Shown here in pieces: positions 24,507 to 32,384 of a DNA stretch of 64,000 bases (position 1 is its first letter; each line of letters starts with the position of its first letter). Source of the stretch: Clostridiales bacterium (GTDB taxonomy: Bacteria; Bacillota; Clostridia; Lachnospirales; Lachnospiraceae); assembly GCA_018374355.1 (NCBI GenBank), contig JAHAFI010000006.1, positions 59,966-123,965 of the forward strand, in the 5' to 3' direction. The notes beneath the pieces are model-generated. The model searched no databases, had not been told where the DNA came from, and saw nothing but the letters and a program-made list of their open reading frames with translations. Made by a program: the position numbers and the translations under genes.

Positions 24507-25544
24507 CTATGGCCCCTTGAATATGTTATCCAACTGGATTTTCAATGTTTTCAGATTATCCACAACATTTTCATAATCCATACGTTTCGGACCAATGATA
24601 CCGATGGTCCCCTTCATGCCCCCGCCAAGGTCATAGGATGCGGTTACTACACTGCAGTCCTTCATGGTTGAAATCGGGCCTTCATTTCCTATATATACTT
24701 GAATTCCTGTGTTCTCTTCAGATTCAGGAACGGTATCCTTAATCATCTCTGCCAGCGCTCTTTTTTCTTCAAACGCAGAAATCAGTTCACTGGCTCTGCT
24801 GCTGTCTGAAAGTTCCGGATATTTGAAGATGTTATTAGCGCCGCTGGTATAAACCGGAACCTCCTCTTCCTCCCCGGAAATCGCTCCTGCCACAGTATCC
24901 AGCACGGTACTGATTACCCCGCTGTGAACTCCGGCCTGCTCTTTCAGTTTTGTAATCATACTCAGATTGATTTCTTCTATTGTTAAGCCATTCAGCTGGG
25001 TATTCAAAAGCAGATTCAATTTTAATATCTGCTCATCATCTATCGGTTCATCCAGACTGATAATCTGGTTCTTCACCAGATTTCCTTCCACAACGATAAC
25101 CGCCAGAAGCTGGTTTTCATTTACTTTGGAAAGCTGAATAAACTTTACTTTGTTGTGATGATAGGTGGGCCCGGTAATCATGGTGGCATAATTGGTATTG
25201 GAGGCAAGAACCTTGACTACCTGCTTCAATACTTTTTCCATCCTGTCGGTCTTTTCTATCATCAGTTCCTTGATCTCGGCTACCTCCTGCTCCTTTTCCC
25301 TCATCAGTTCGTCCACATATAAGCGGTACCCCAGATCGGAGGGAATCCTGCCTGCCGAAGTATGCGGCTGGACAATGTAGCCCAGATCTTCCAGATCAGA
25401 CATTTCATTTCGAATGGTAGCAGAACTGAGTTTCAAATCTGTATACTTGGAAATCGTTCTGGAACCTACCGGCTCCCCGGTCTCCAGATATGTCTGAATG
25501 ATCGCTTTCAGGATTTTCCGCTTTCTCTCATCTAAATCTTCCAC
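24507..25544 (-). CDS. hrcA: Heat-inducible transcriptional repressor HrcA
   Basis: HrcA binds CIRCE and needs GroEL to fold, so it senses chaperone load. The 345-residue product has an N-terminal winged helix (SSATIRNEMSDLEDLGYIVQ) with the family-typical HTSAGRIPSDLGYR, a GAF-like middle domain and the NQIISLDEPIDD region. I choose the GTG at 25544, preceded by AAAGGAG nine bases away; an ATG 21 bases upstream is possible. It is the first gene of its operon and thus represses itself through the CIRCE at 25583-25609, as well as groESL. Confidence 0.94.
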   Translation of the reverse strand: MEDLDERKRKILKAIIQTYLETGEPVGSRTISKYTDLKLSSATIRNEMSDLEDLGYIVQPHTSAGRIPSDLGYRLYVDELMREKEQEVAEIKELMIEKTDRMEKVLKQVVKVLASNTNYATMITGPTYHHNKVKFIQLSKVNENQLLAVIVVEGNLVKNQIISLDEPIDDEQILKLNLLLNTQLNGLTIEEINLSMITKLKEQAGVHSGVISTVLDTVAGAISGEEEEVPVYTSGANNIFKYPELSDSSRASELISAFEEKRALAEMIKDTVPESEENTGIQVYIGNEGPISTMKDCSVVTASYDLGGGMKGTIGIIGPKRMDYENVVDNLKTLKIQLDNIFKGP

Positions 25545-25582
25545 CTTGTTCCACTCCTTTCTCATCTCTGTCTGTTATGTTG

Positions 25583-25609
25583 TTAGCACTCATTCATATA
25601 GAGTGCTAA
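25583..25609 (-). promoter_or_regulatory. CIRCE operator of hrcA-grpE-dnaK-dnaJ
   Basis: A perfect consensus inverted repeat, TTAGCACTC, nine bases, GAGTGCTAA, lies between promoter and hrcA start. Confidence 0.97.
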
Positions 25610-25622
25610 CATCTCTGTAATT

Positions 25623-25651
25623 AAGATAGCACTGGGGGGAATATTTGTCAA
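25623..25651 (-). promoter_or_regulatory. SigA-type promoter of the hrcA operon
   Basis: On the minus strand TTGACA (25646-25651), a 17-base spacer and TATCTT (25623-25628) stand 14 bases from the CIRCE element. Confidence 0.85.
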
Positions 25652-25682
25652 TGTTTTTTTGCAATCTATTGATATTTTTTTA

Positions 25683-25718
25683 TTAACTATTCCGCTGGTC
25701 ACTGTTCGCGAGGTGTTG
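25683..25718 (+). repeat. Extragenic repeat, long form, copy 5
   Basis: It begins TTAACTATTCCG, contains GGTCACTGTTCG and ends GCGAGGTGTTG, matching the copy at 19318-19354 and the middle of the copy at 20552-20609. Unlike those it is on the plus strand. Confidence 0.6.
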
Positions 25719-25729
25719 ATGCTTCCAGA

Positions 25730-25793
25730 TAGGGAAAGACTACATTTCTCCTGCCTTCTGAAAACACTGCAGGGTATTATGTAGTCTTCCCAT
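25730..25793. terminator. Large hairpin after uvrB
   Basis: GGGAAAGACTACAT and ATGTAGTCTTCCC form a stem with one bulge, with an inner CCTGC/GCAGG pair. It begins seven bases past the uvrB stop. The T-run (ATTTTT) is on the plus strand side, so on the minus strand it may end uvrB transcripts only weakly or stabilise their 3' end. Confidence 0.5.
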
Positions 25794-25799
25794 TTTTCG

Positions 25800-27788
25800 T
25801 TAAGAATCCAGCTCTGCCAGATTTTTTTTCAATTCTACCATTTTGTCACGCAGCTCTGCTGCCATTTCGAAATTCAAATCGGCAGCGGCAGCCTTCATCT
25901 GCTTCTGAACCTTTCCGATCAATTCCTCCAGCTCCTTGCGGCTCATGGATTCCATATCTTTTTCCAGCGCTTTCTCTGTTTTTGCCACTTCTTTTGAAAT
26001 ACTGATCAGATCCCGCACTGCCTTTTTAATGGTCTGCGGTGTGATTCCGTTTTCCTTATTATATTGCTCCTGAAGTTTACGGCGGCGCTGGGTCTCATCC
26101 ATCGCTCTAGCCATGGAATCCGTAATGTTGTCCGCATACATGATCACATGACCCTCCGCATTTCTCGCCGCCCGGCCAATGGTCTGAATCAGCGAAGTCT
26201 CCGAACGCAGGAAGCCTTCCTTATCCGCATCCAGAATAGCCACCAGCGCGATTTCCGGAATATCCAATCCTTCGCGGAGAAGGTTGATACCAACAAGCAC
26301 ATCAAATACATCCAGACGCATATCCCGGATGATCTCTGTCCGCTCCAGTGTATCAATATCAGAATGAAGATATTTGACACGGATTCCCATTTCCCGCATA
26401 TAATCCGTCAATTCTTCTGCCATCCGCTTGGTCAGGGTTGTCACCAGAACTTTATTGTGTTTTTCAACCTCCCGGTTTACTTCTCCCACCAGATCATCAA
26501 TCTGGCCTTCTACCGGACGCACCTCCACATAAGGATCTAAAAGCCCTGTGGGGCGGATAATCTGCTCTGCCCGCAGAAGTTCATGTTCCTGCTCATAGGG
26601 ACCCGGCGTGGCAGACACAAACATCACCTGATCAATCCGTTCCTCAAATTCCGGGAAGTTCAGCGGGCGGTTATCCTTTGCTGACGGAAGCCGGAAGCCG
26701 TAATCCACCAACGTGGATTTTCTGGACTGATCCCCTGCATACATCCCTCTGACCTGCGGAACCGTGATATGGGACTCATCAATAATAATCAAGTAGTCAT
26801 CCCCAAAGTAGTCCATCAGGGTGTACGGCGGCTCTCCCGGCTTTAGACCGGACAAATGGCGGGAATAATTTTCAATACCGGAACAAAATCCGGTCTCTTT
26901 CATCATCTCCAGATCAAAGTTGGTGCGCTCATTGATTCGCTGGGCCTCAATCAGCTTGTCCTCGCTCTTAAAGTACGTTACCTGCTCCTGAAGTTCTGCT
27001 TCGATGTCCTTAGACGCCTCCAGAATACGCTCCATAGGCACCACATAATGGGATGCCGGATACAATGCGATATGGTTCAGCTCCCGTTTGATTTCTCCTG
27101 TCAGCACATCCACCTCGGTAATCCTGTCCACTTCATCACCGAAAAATTCCACACGAACCGCGACATCACTTTCATAGGCCGGAATGATCTCCACCACATC
27201 CCCCCGCACCCGGAAGGTTCCCCTGTGGAAGTCCATGTCGTTTCTGTCATACTGCATGTCTATAAGGCTTCGCAGTACATCATCCCTGTCCTTCTCCATA
27301 CCCGGACGGAGGGAGAGTATCATGTTCTGGTAATCCTTCGGGCTTCCGATGCCGTAGATGCAGGATACACTGGAAATGATGATTACGTCTCTCCGTTCAG
27401 AAAGCGCAGCGGTGGCGGAAAGGCGGAGTTTGTCGATCTCCTCGTTGATGGCGGAGTCTTTGGCGATGTAGGTGTCGGTGGAAGGGACGTAGGCTTCGGG
27501 TTGGTAGTAGTCGTAGTAGGATACAAAATACTCCACTGCGTTGTCCGGGAACATCTCCTTGAATTCTCCATATAACTGAGCAGCAAGTGTTTTATTGTGA
27601 GCGATAACGAGCGTCGGTTTTTGTAGTTCCTGAATCACGTTCGCCATCGTGAATGTCTTACCGGAACCCGTAACCCCTAGTAAAGTCTGGCATTGGTTGC
27701 CTTCCTTAAAGCCTTTTACCAGTTCTGCGATAGCCTGCGGCTGATCTCCGGTAGGCTGATATGGGGCTTTTAAAACAAATTTATTCAT
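25800..27788 (-). CDS. uvrB: Excinuclease ABC subunit UvrB
   Basis: UvrB verifies bulky lesions and loads UvrC in nucleotide excision repair. The 662-residue product has Walker A (GVTGSGKTFTMANV), the damage-probing hairpin region with YYQPEAYVPSTDTYIAK, the helicase motifs TLTKRMAEELTDY and LLREGLDIPEIALVAILDADK, and the C-terminal UVR motif (FEMAAELRDKMVELKKNL). The start is the ATG at 27788 with AAAGGAGG. The frame stays open 96 bases further upstream, but that extension has no ribosome site. The ICE begins close upstream, so uvrB may have lost its native promoter. Confidence 0.96.
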   Translation of the reverse strand: MNKFVLKAPYQPTGDQPQAIAELVKGFKEGNQCQTLLGVTGSGKTFTMANVIQELQKPTLVIAHNKTLAAQLYGEFKEMFPDNAVEYFVSYYDYYQPEAYVPSTDTYIAKDSAINEEIDKLRLSATAALSERRDVIIISSVSCIYGIGSPKDYQNMILSLRPGMEKDRDDVLRSLIDMQYDRNDMDFHRGTFRVRGDVVEIIPAYESDVAVRVEFFGDEVDRITEVDVLTGEIKRELNHIALYPASHYVVPMERILEASKDIEAELQEQVTYFKSEDKLIEAQRINERTNFDLEMMKETGFCSGIENYSRHLSGLKPGEPPYTLMDYFGDDYLIIIDESHITVPQVRGMYAGDQSRKSTLVDYGFRLPSAKDNRPLNFPEFEERIDQVMFVSATPGPYEQEHELLRAEQIIRPTGLLDPYVEVRPVEGQIDDLVGEVNREVEKHNKVLVTTLTKRMAEELTDYMREMGIRVKYLHSDIDTLERTEIIRDMRLDVFDVLVGINLLREGLDIPEIALVAILDADKEGFLRSETSLIQTIGRAARNAEGHVIMYADNITDSMARAMDETQRRRKLQEQYNKENGITPQTIKKAVRDLISISKEVAKTEKALEKDMESMSRKELEELIGKVQKQMKAAAADLNFEMAAELRDKMVELKKNLAELDS

Positions 27789-27950
27789 GGTCAAAACCTC
27801 CTTTGTGACTTTTGATACGTTCAATATCAGCCACATTTTAAAAACCATTCGTAATGAAATTCGTAACGAAAACCGGGAATCCATGCCTTATAAATCACTT
27901 TTACGAATTTTAGAAAGCAAAAGTCACAAAACCGGATTTCGAGGATTAAA

Positions 27951-27970
27951 TAACACTAAATAACACTAAA
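27951..27970 (+). repeat. Tandem TAACACTAAA pair
   Basis: Two exact copies of the ten-base unit TAACACTAAA stand head to tail, one helical turn apart. Such repeats near an integrase gene often bind the integrase arm domain or excisionase; that role is inferred. Confidence 0.6.
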
Positions 27971-27980
27971 TCAAATATAC

Positions 27981-28097
27981 AGGCAGAGCACTTCGCAAAA
28001 CCTACGGTTTTCCTCAGTCGCTTCGCTCGCCAGATGTCTGGAATAATATTTACCCATGCAAGCATGGCAAATATTTTCCATCCACCTGACTCTGCCT
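27981..28097. repeat. 117-base element bounded by AGGCAGAG/CTCTGCCT
   Basis: The stretch begins AGGCAGAG and ends with the exact complement CTCTGCCT, and holds a smaller CCATGC/GCATGG palindrome and a GC-rich stretch rich in TTCGC and CGCTTCGCTCGCC. It could be a small non-autonomous repeat or a folded RNA end. No coding potential is evident. Confidence 0.45.
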
Positions 28098-28210
28098 TAA
28101 CGCACATTATAGCAAATATCTTTCTAAAAGTATATATCTCAAAGCAAAGAAAAGTACAAATGTTCGATTTTTCATTTGTACTTTCCATGCTTCCATATTC
28201 ATAAGTTTTG

Positions 28211-29503
28211 TCAGGCGGCTTGCAAATATTCGTCCGCAATGCTCTCTATCTCTTCTATATCAGAATAATCATAATATTTGTTTTCCCGCTGCTTGGGCAT
28301 GACTTCTCTCATAAATGGTTCGATTGCATACAGGCAGTCCTCAATAATCTCTGCGGTATCTCCATAAATGTCCGCTGAAATGATTTCTTTGGAGTGTCCC
28401 AACATATTCGCTATTCCCTTGATATTGAAATCATTCTTCAAGAGAATTGTCGTATATGTATTTCTTAACTGGTGGAAATGAATGTCCGGCAACTCCAGAG
28501 AAGCAAGCAACTTTTTAAAATATGGATGATGGTAGCCCTTACTTCTTGGATTTCCATAAGTAGAACAACAGATATAATCCCAATCCCGGAACTCCTTTGA
28601 TTTCCGCCTGCGGTTCTTCTCATATATCTTTCGTTGTTCCAGTATCGCCTCAAAGACAAAATCCGGTATGGGAAGTTCTCTCACACTGGAAGGTGTCTTT
28701 ACCTTTATCTCCTGTTTTGTCAGCATTTTGGGTTCTACATCTTCTGCCTTTGAGTTCGGTTTCTTCCCTAACTGTCTTTGGACTTTCAGCGTCTGGTTAA
28801 TATAATCCACATCACTATATTTCAGTCCGTTGATCTCACCACGCCTCAGCCCCATAAGCACCGCAAACAGGATTTGCATATAAATCGGCGTTTCTTTGCC
28901 TGCTTCTATCAATTTGAATACTTGTGGCAATGTAAGTGTCTTTTTCACATCAATCGTTAGAACACGATATGCCTTTTTCTTAACCTTTTTCGGAAGTAAT
29001 ACTCCCTCTGCTGAATTTTCCCCAACAACATTCTTAGATTTCGCATAATCTAATGCAGTTTTCATAACGGTTTGTGCCAGTCTTGCGATAGATTCATATT
29101 GGGCAGCAACCGAATTATAAAATTTTCGGATATATCCCTGATTCAGTGTTGCCATATACATTTTTCCCAGTTGGGGAATCGCATAATTATAGACAACGTT
29201 CTTATAACTGTTATAACTATTATCCGAAATTCTAAGCCGCATAATATCTTCCAGCCAAAACTCCAGAAAATCTGCAACCTTTATCTTTCCATAAACAATA
29301 TACGTCCTGTCACGAAGCTGTCCTACAACCTCATCTCGTGCGGTATTTGCCTCTCTTTTGCTCTTATATCCAGAGTGCTGTTTTGTCAAAGTTGTTTCAT
29401 CTGCAAAAGTAAGCAGAACACGGAAACCATATCCCGTCTTTATATTAGTAACCGAGTAGACCTTATACTCTACGTACTTTTTAAATTCAAACTTCTTGCC
29501 CAC
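28211..29503 (-). CDS. Tyrosine recombinase (ICE integrase 1)
   Basis: This 430-residue site-specific recombinase has an N-terminal DNA-binding arm, a core-binding domain (about residues 65-170) and a C-terminal catalytic domain with the arginine in GLRRGEINGLKY, HQLRNTYTT, LGHSKEI and the nucleophilic tyrosine in ADIYGDT. All catalytic residues are present. The GTG at 29503 has GGAGGG at the right distance and directly follows the stop of the second recombinase; an ATG 33 bases upstream lies inside that gene. It is the gene closest to uvrB and likely acts on the attachment site there. Confidence 0.92.
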   Translation of the reverse strand: MGKKFEFKKYVEYKVYSVTNIKTGYGFRVLLTFADETTLTKQHSGYKSKREANTARDEVVGQLRDRTYIVYGKIKVADFLEFWLEDIMRLRISDNSYNSYKNVVYNYAIPQLGKMYMATLNQGYIRKFYNSVAAQYESIARLAQTVMKTALDYAKSKNVVGENSAEGVLLPKKVKKKAYRVLTIDVKKTLTLPQVFKLIEAGKETPIYMQILFAVLMGLRRGEINGLKYSDVDYINQTLKVQRQLGKKPNSKAEDVEPKMLTKQEIKVKTPSSVRELPIPDFVFEAILEQRKIYEKNRRRKSKEFRDWDYICCSTYGNPRSKGYHHPYFKKLLASLELPDIHFHQLRNTYTTILLKNDFNIKGIANMLGHSKEIISADIYGDTAEIIEDCLYAIEPFMREVMPKQRENKYYDYSDIEEIESIADEYLQAA

Positions 29504-29504
29504 G

Positions 29505-30728
29505 CTATCCCTCCGTCCCTGTCCTTTCCGGCACAAACGTATCGTTCATAAAGGCAATAATTTTGTCTTTCTCGTCCATAACATCACAATAGTATTCATA
29601 AGTAGTATGGATGGAACTATGCCCCAACAAACCCGATATTTTCACAAGCGGCACACCACGTTCAATCAGGATAGTTGCGAACATGTGACGCAACCCATGC
29701 ACGGTAATTGCCGGGAGTCCGTTCCGTTCACACATTTTGGTTAATGCCTGATTAAAGGAACTTAAAGCACGAGGCTTACCATCCGGCTGACAACTTACAT
29801 ATCCATTGTCATCATAGTAGTTCCCTTTCCACTCTTTCTCCAGCTCCACTCTGCGTAATCTGCGTTCCACTTCAATCATCACCGCTTTAGGAACACGTAG
29901 GATACGGAAGCTGTTTTCTGTCTTTGGATCACGTTCAATTACCGCATATTCTTCAATTTCAAATGCACCTTTTACTTTCGGATTCGCCACCAACTGCCGA
30001 CTGATTTTCATAGTCTGTTTCTCAAAGTCAAAATCACTGAACTTTAGACCTAGAATCTCCCCTTTTCGCAATCCGCAAAATAATCCCAACAAAATTTCCA
30101 AATACCACGGATTTTTAGAAGCAACATTCAACAATATTTTTATCTTTTCTTTGCTCAAAATGCGTATCTTCGGTTTTGCCCTCGGATATGGTTTTGTCTC
30201 CGGCAATGGGTTATGCTGGATAAATCCATCTATCAATGCGTCTTTCATGGCAAGGCTTAAAAGTTCCCTGCCTTTGTTACCTGCCGAAATACAAACTTTC
30301 GCTGTTCCCTCCAGTAATGCGTCCAGATATTCCACTGTGACATACTTTAGTTTTACATCATTGGTGAGATTCGGTAAAAGCAGTTCATACAACGTATACG
30401 AGCCTATCATCCTCGTTGTTGTCTCTATTCGCAATGAGTAAATATGTTCAAACCAATATTTAAGGTAATCGGCAAACATTACATCTGTATTCTTCAGAAA
30501 TGCCACCTGAAACTCTCTCTGTCTGTCACGGTAACGGTTTTCATATTCCCAATAACTTTTTTCTGCCTCTTCCGGCGTTTGGAATCCACCTTTTTTACTA
30601 TATTTCGTGGTCATATCATCCATCAACTCTTTTGTCCGGTGATACCACGAACTTCCTTCAAAAAAGACAACTCTTTTTTCTTCCTGATTTTCTTCTTTCG
30701 TATCAGCCTTTCGATTCTTCTGCACCAT
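29505..30728 (-). CDS. Tyrosine recombinase (ICE integrase 2)
   Basis: The 407-residue protein is a second tyrosine recombinase, with GLRKGEILGLKF, HGLRHMFATIL, LGHSSIHTT and the tyrosine in YEYYCDVM. It resembles integrase 1 in layout but not closely in sequence (for example the core-binding regions differ). The start follows GAGGAAATAG. It lies 17 bases after the excisionase-like gene and one base before the integrase 1 start, so all three are co-translated. Whether both recombinases are needed for the same reaction is unknown. Confidence 0.92.
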   Translation of the reverse strand: MVQKNRKADTKEENQEEKRVVFFEGSSWYHRTKELMDDMTTKYSKKGGFQTPEEAEKSYWEYENRYRDRQREFQVAFLKNTDVMFADYLKYWFEHIYSLRIETTTRMIGSYTLYELLLPNLTNDVKLKYVTVEYLDALLEGTAKVCISAGNKGRELLSLAMKDALIDGFIQHNPLPETKPYPRAKPKIRILSKEKIKILLNVASKNPWYLEILLGLFCGLRKGEILGLKFSDFDFEKQTMKISRQLVANPKVKGAFEIEEYAVIERDPKTENSFRILRVPKAVMIEVERRLRRVELEKEWKGNYYDDNGYVSCQPDGKPRALSSFNQALTKMCERNGLPAITVHGLRHMFATILIERGVPLVKISGLLGHSSIHTTYEYYCDVMDEKDKIIAFMNDTFVPERTGTEG

Positions 30729-30745
30729 CTATTTCCTCACTTTTC

Positions 30746-30943
30746 TCACTCCCCGCTCAGCCATTTATCAAATGGTTTGCAGGGGATTCTATAAACTTTG
30801 CCTATCTTGATGACACGAAACGGTTCCTGCTTATGATAAACCTCATCCAGAAATTCATAGGTTTTCGTTCTTCCTATTCCAAGCAGTTTCTGGATTTCCT
30901 CCGCACCATATACTTTTTTTGATATATCAAAAGAATCTGTCAT
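30746..30943 (-). CDS. Excisionase-like MerR/helix-turn-helix protein
   Basis: The 65-residue protein has a winged helix of the Xis/DNA-binding excisionase type: YGAEEIQKLLGIGRTKTYEFL, followed by the wing RVIKIGKVYRIPCKPFDKWL. Its size and place immediately before the recombinases suit a recombination directionality factor. The ATG at 30943 has GGAGGAGG upstream; an ATG 21 bases earlier is less well placed. Confidence 0.85.
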   Translation of the reverse strand: MTDSFDISKKVYGAEEIQKLLGIGRTKTYEFLDEVYHKQEPFRVIKIGKVYRIPCKPFDKWLSGE

Positions 30944-30976
30944 GACCGTACCTCCTCCCATCACACTCCCTGCGAT

Positions 30977-31012
30977 AAAAGGACTGTACGCTTATAGAAT
31001 AACGTACAGTCC
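30977..31012 (-). terminator. Intrinsic terminator after the MazF-type gene
   Basis: A perfect 10-base stem (GGACTGTACG with CGTACAGTCC) around 12 bases is followed on the minus strand by TTTTAT. It separates the toxin gene from the excisionase-recombinase operon. Confidence 0.8.
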
Positions 31013-31074
31013 CCACTCCGTCTAACATGCAAATTTTTCAATCGCACACTTGACAACACTTTATTTTTATGCTT

Positions 31075-31593
31075 TCAATAATATTTCTTTCTTATTAAAT
31101 AGTCATATCCCTGTCTGCTGTTGCAGAACATACACGTTTCCTTTTTCTGTTGATGCTGGTCTGCCCTCTTTACAAAATGTTCCGGGGATTCATAAAATAC
31201 TTTGACACACACCGGACAAAGGCACATTTCAATCGGTTTATCCAATTTTCTCACACCAGTACTTTTCCTCAGTGCTTCATCTACTTTACGCATTTGATGC
31301 CTGTCTATCGTCCCTACAAAATTTTCCAAACGCTTTTTATCTAAAGTCCGTATCTGCTCCAGCAGTACAACAGAATTTTTCTCCAATCCCTTTCTGTTTC
31401 TCAAAGAAACATGTGTAGGAAGTTTTGTTTTTGGTCTGCTCGTGATTGCCGCTACAATTACCGTAGGGCTGTATTCATTTCCGGTATTATTCTGAATAAC
31501 CAGTACCGGACGAAAACCACCCTGTTCACTTCCAATGACGGGATTTAAGTCTGCATAGAAAATATCCCCTCGCTTGATTTCTCTCTCTTCCAT
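31075..31593 (-). CDS. MazF/PemK-type endoribonuclease toxin with Cys-pair tail
   Basis: The first 115 residues form a MazF/PemK-like fold (IKRGDIFYADLNPVIGSEQGG, RPVLVIQNNTGN, then VIVAAITSR), the family of sequence-specific mRNA interferases. The product is 172 residues, longer than the usual 110-120; the extra C-terminal part has CPVC and CMFC pairs that could bind zinc. No MazE-like antitoxin frame lies on either side. The ATG follows GAAGGAGGACGATT. It could be a toxin held in check by a distant antitoxin, an RNase with a regulatory role in the ICE, or an inactive relative. Confidence 0.85.
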   Translation of the reverse strand: MEEREIKRGDIFYADLNPVIGSEQGGFRPVLVIQNNTGNEYSPTVIVAAITSRPKTKLPTHVSLRNRKGLEKNSVVLLEQIRTLDKKRLENFVGTIDRHQMRKVDEALRKSTGVRKLDKPIEMCLCPVCVKVFYESPEHFVKRADQHQQKKETCMFCNSRQGYDYLIRKKYY

Positions 31594-31622
31594 AATCGTC
31601 CTCCTTCATATCCATGACTACT

Positions 31623-31645
31623 AAAAAACGTCCACTGGACGTTTT
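31623..31645. terminator. Hairpin with A/T-run flanks upstream of the MazF-type gene
   Basis: AAAAACGTCCA and TGGACGTTTTT pair almost without loop. It has runs on both sides and could end transcripts in either direction, including one from the structured region read on the minus strand toward the toxin gene. Confidence 0.55.
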
Positions 31646-32318
31646 TGTCGTATGCTTGGCAACAAAAGCAGCACTCTCTCAGAATGCTGCCTCTGTCGTT
31701 ATGTATCAGCCGGATACCTGATATGTCTTTGCCTAACTGTCAAGAAATTACTTTGTATCGGTTATCCGGCTACCATAATTAGCCTAAATCAGCCTATTTG
31801 TCCCCGACACCCCGGCTTACTGTGTTTTACACACGGGAAGTCACCAAATGACTGACAGCGTATCAGTTCCACGGGATTTACACCCCTCCGGGGATCGCCC
31901 GGAACTGCCCTCACTTGTTGCGACATCCTCGGAGCTGATTCCGCTATGTTCGCCATGCCGCAAGCGACACGTCTCATGCGCTACATAGCTCCTCGTCTTC
32001 CCCAAAAAGACTTGCGTCTTTTCGGAGTTCCCCGTATATGCTCGACTTTATGACCGGACAGGAGTATCATTATGCCTGTTGTCTGTTATCGCCCTGCCAG
32101 TAGCAATCTGACAGTTATAACCCGATATAGCTCGCTCTTTGAACAAGACAAATCAGCCGCAAACCATTTCTTCTCTATTTGTGGGATTTCGCTGCCTTTC
32201 TCTCATTCACATCATGGCGTATCGGTTAATGTGGCTTACGCTCATCACGATAACAACAGGAACGTATTTGATGAATGGTTATTCACTTATCAAGGTTCCG
32301 CCCATCCACCGATAATGG

Positions 32319-32360
32319 AAAACAGGCGAGGGAAATTTTTGCTCCCTCTCACCTGTTTCC
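32319..32360 (-). terminator. Probable terminator after the sigma-like gene
   Basis: AAACAGGTGAGAGGGA pairs with TCCCTCGCCTGTTT on the minus strand, with one bulged segment, 25 bases past the stop. The T-run (TGTTTTCC) is short. Confidence 0.55.
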
Positions 32361-32384
32361 TCACTAAAACCAAAAATTGTAACC

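Larger units (their letters stand above)
27789..28210. other. Chromosome-ICE junction region, no gene
   Basis: These 422 bases hold a 13-base perfect inverted repeat (TTTGTGACTTTTG at 27802-27814; CAAAAGTCACAAA at 27918-27930), three copies of ATTCGTAA or its complement (27847-27854, 27859-27866, 27901-27908), a tandem TAACACTAAA pair (27951-27970) and a 117-base element (27981-28097). The pattern suits recombinase binding sites, so the left attachment site probably lies here. An open frame at 27946-28239 overlaps the integrase end and looks spurious. Confidence 0.55.
31594..32384. other. Structured gene-free stretch between MazF and sigma-like genes
   Basis: In these 791 bases GC content rises from about 31.8 to 32.06 kb against an AT-rich setting. 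Hairpins lie at 31623-31645 (AACGTCCA with TGGACGTT), 31668-31690 (GCAGCA/TGCTGC), 31708-31771 (AGCCGGATA with TATCCGGCT) and about 32003-32020 (AAAAGAC, TTGC, GTCTTTT). A 62-codon frame on the minus strand (31789-31977) has GAGGAG 12 bases before its ATG. I recognise neither the RNA nor the peptide. A structured RNA, a regulatory leader or a decayed gene are all possible. Confidence 0.5.

Noticed and set aside
27789..27884. N-terminal extension of UvrB by 32 residues
   Set aside because: It has no ribosome site, no similarity to UvrB N-termini, and includes the repeat arm at 27802-27814; the ATG at 27788 with AAAGGAGG is the start.
27946..28239. 97-codon frame on the minus strand at the ICE junction
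   Set aside because: It overlaps the end of integrase 1, covers the 117-base repeat, and has no ribosome site.
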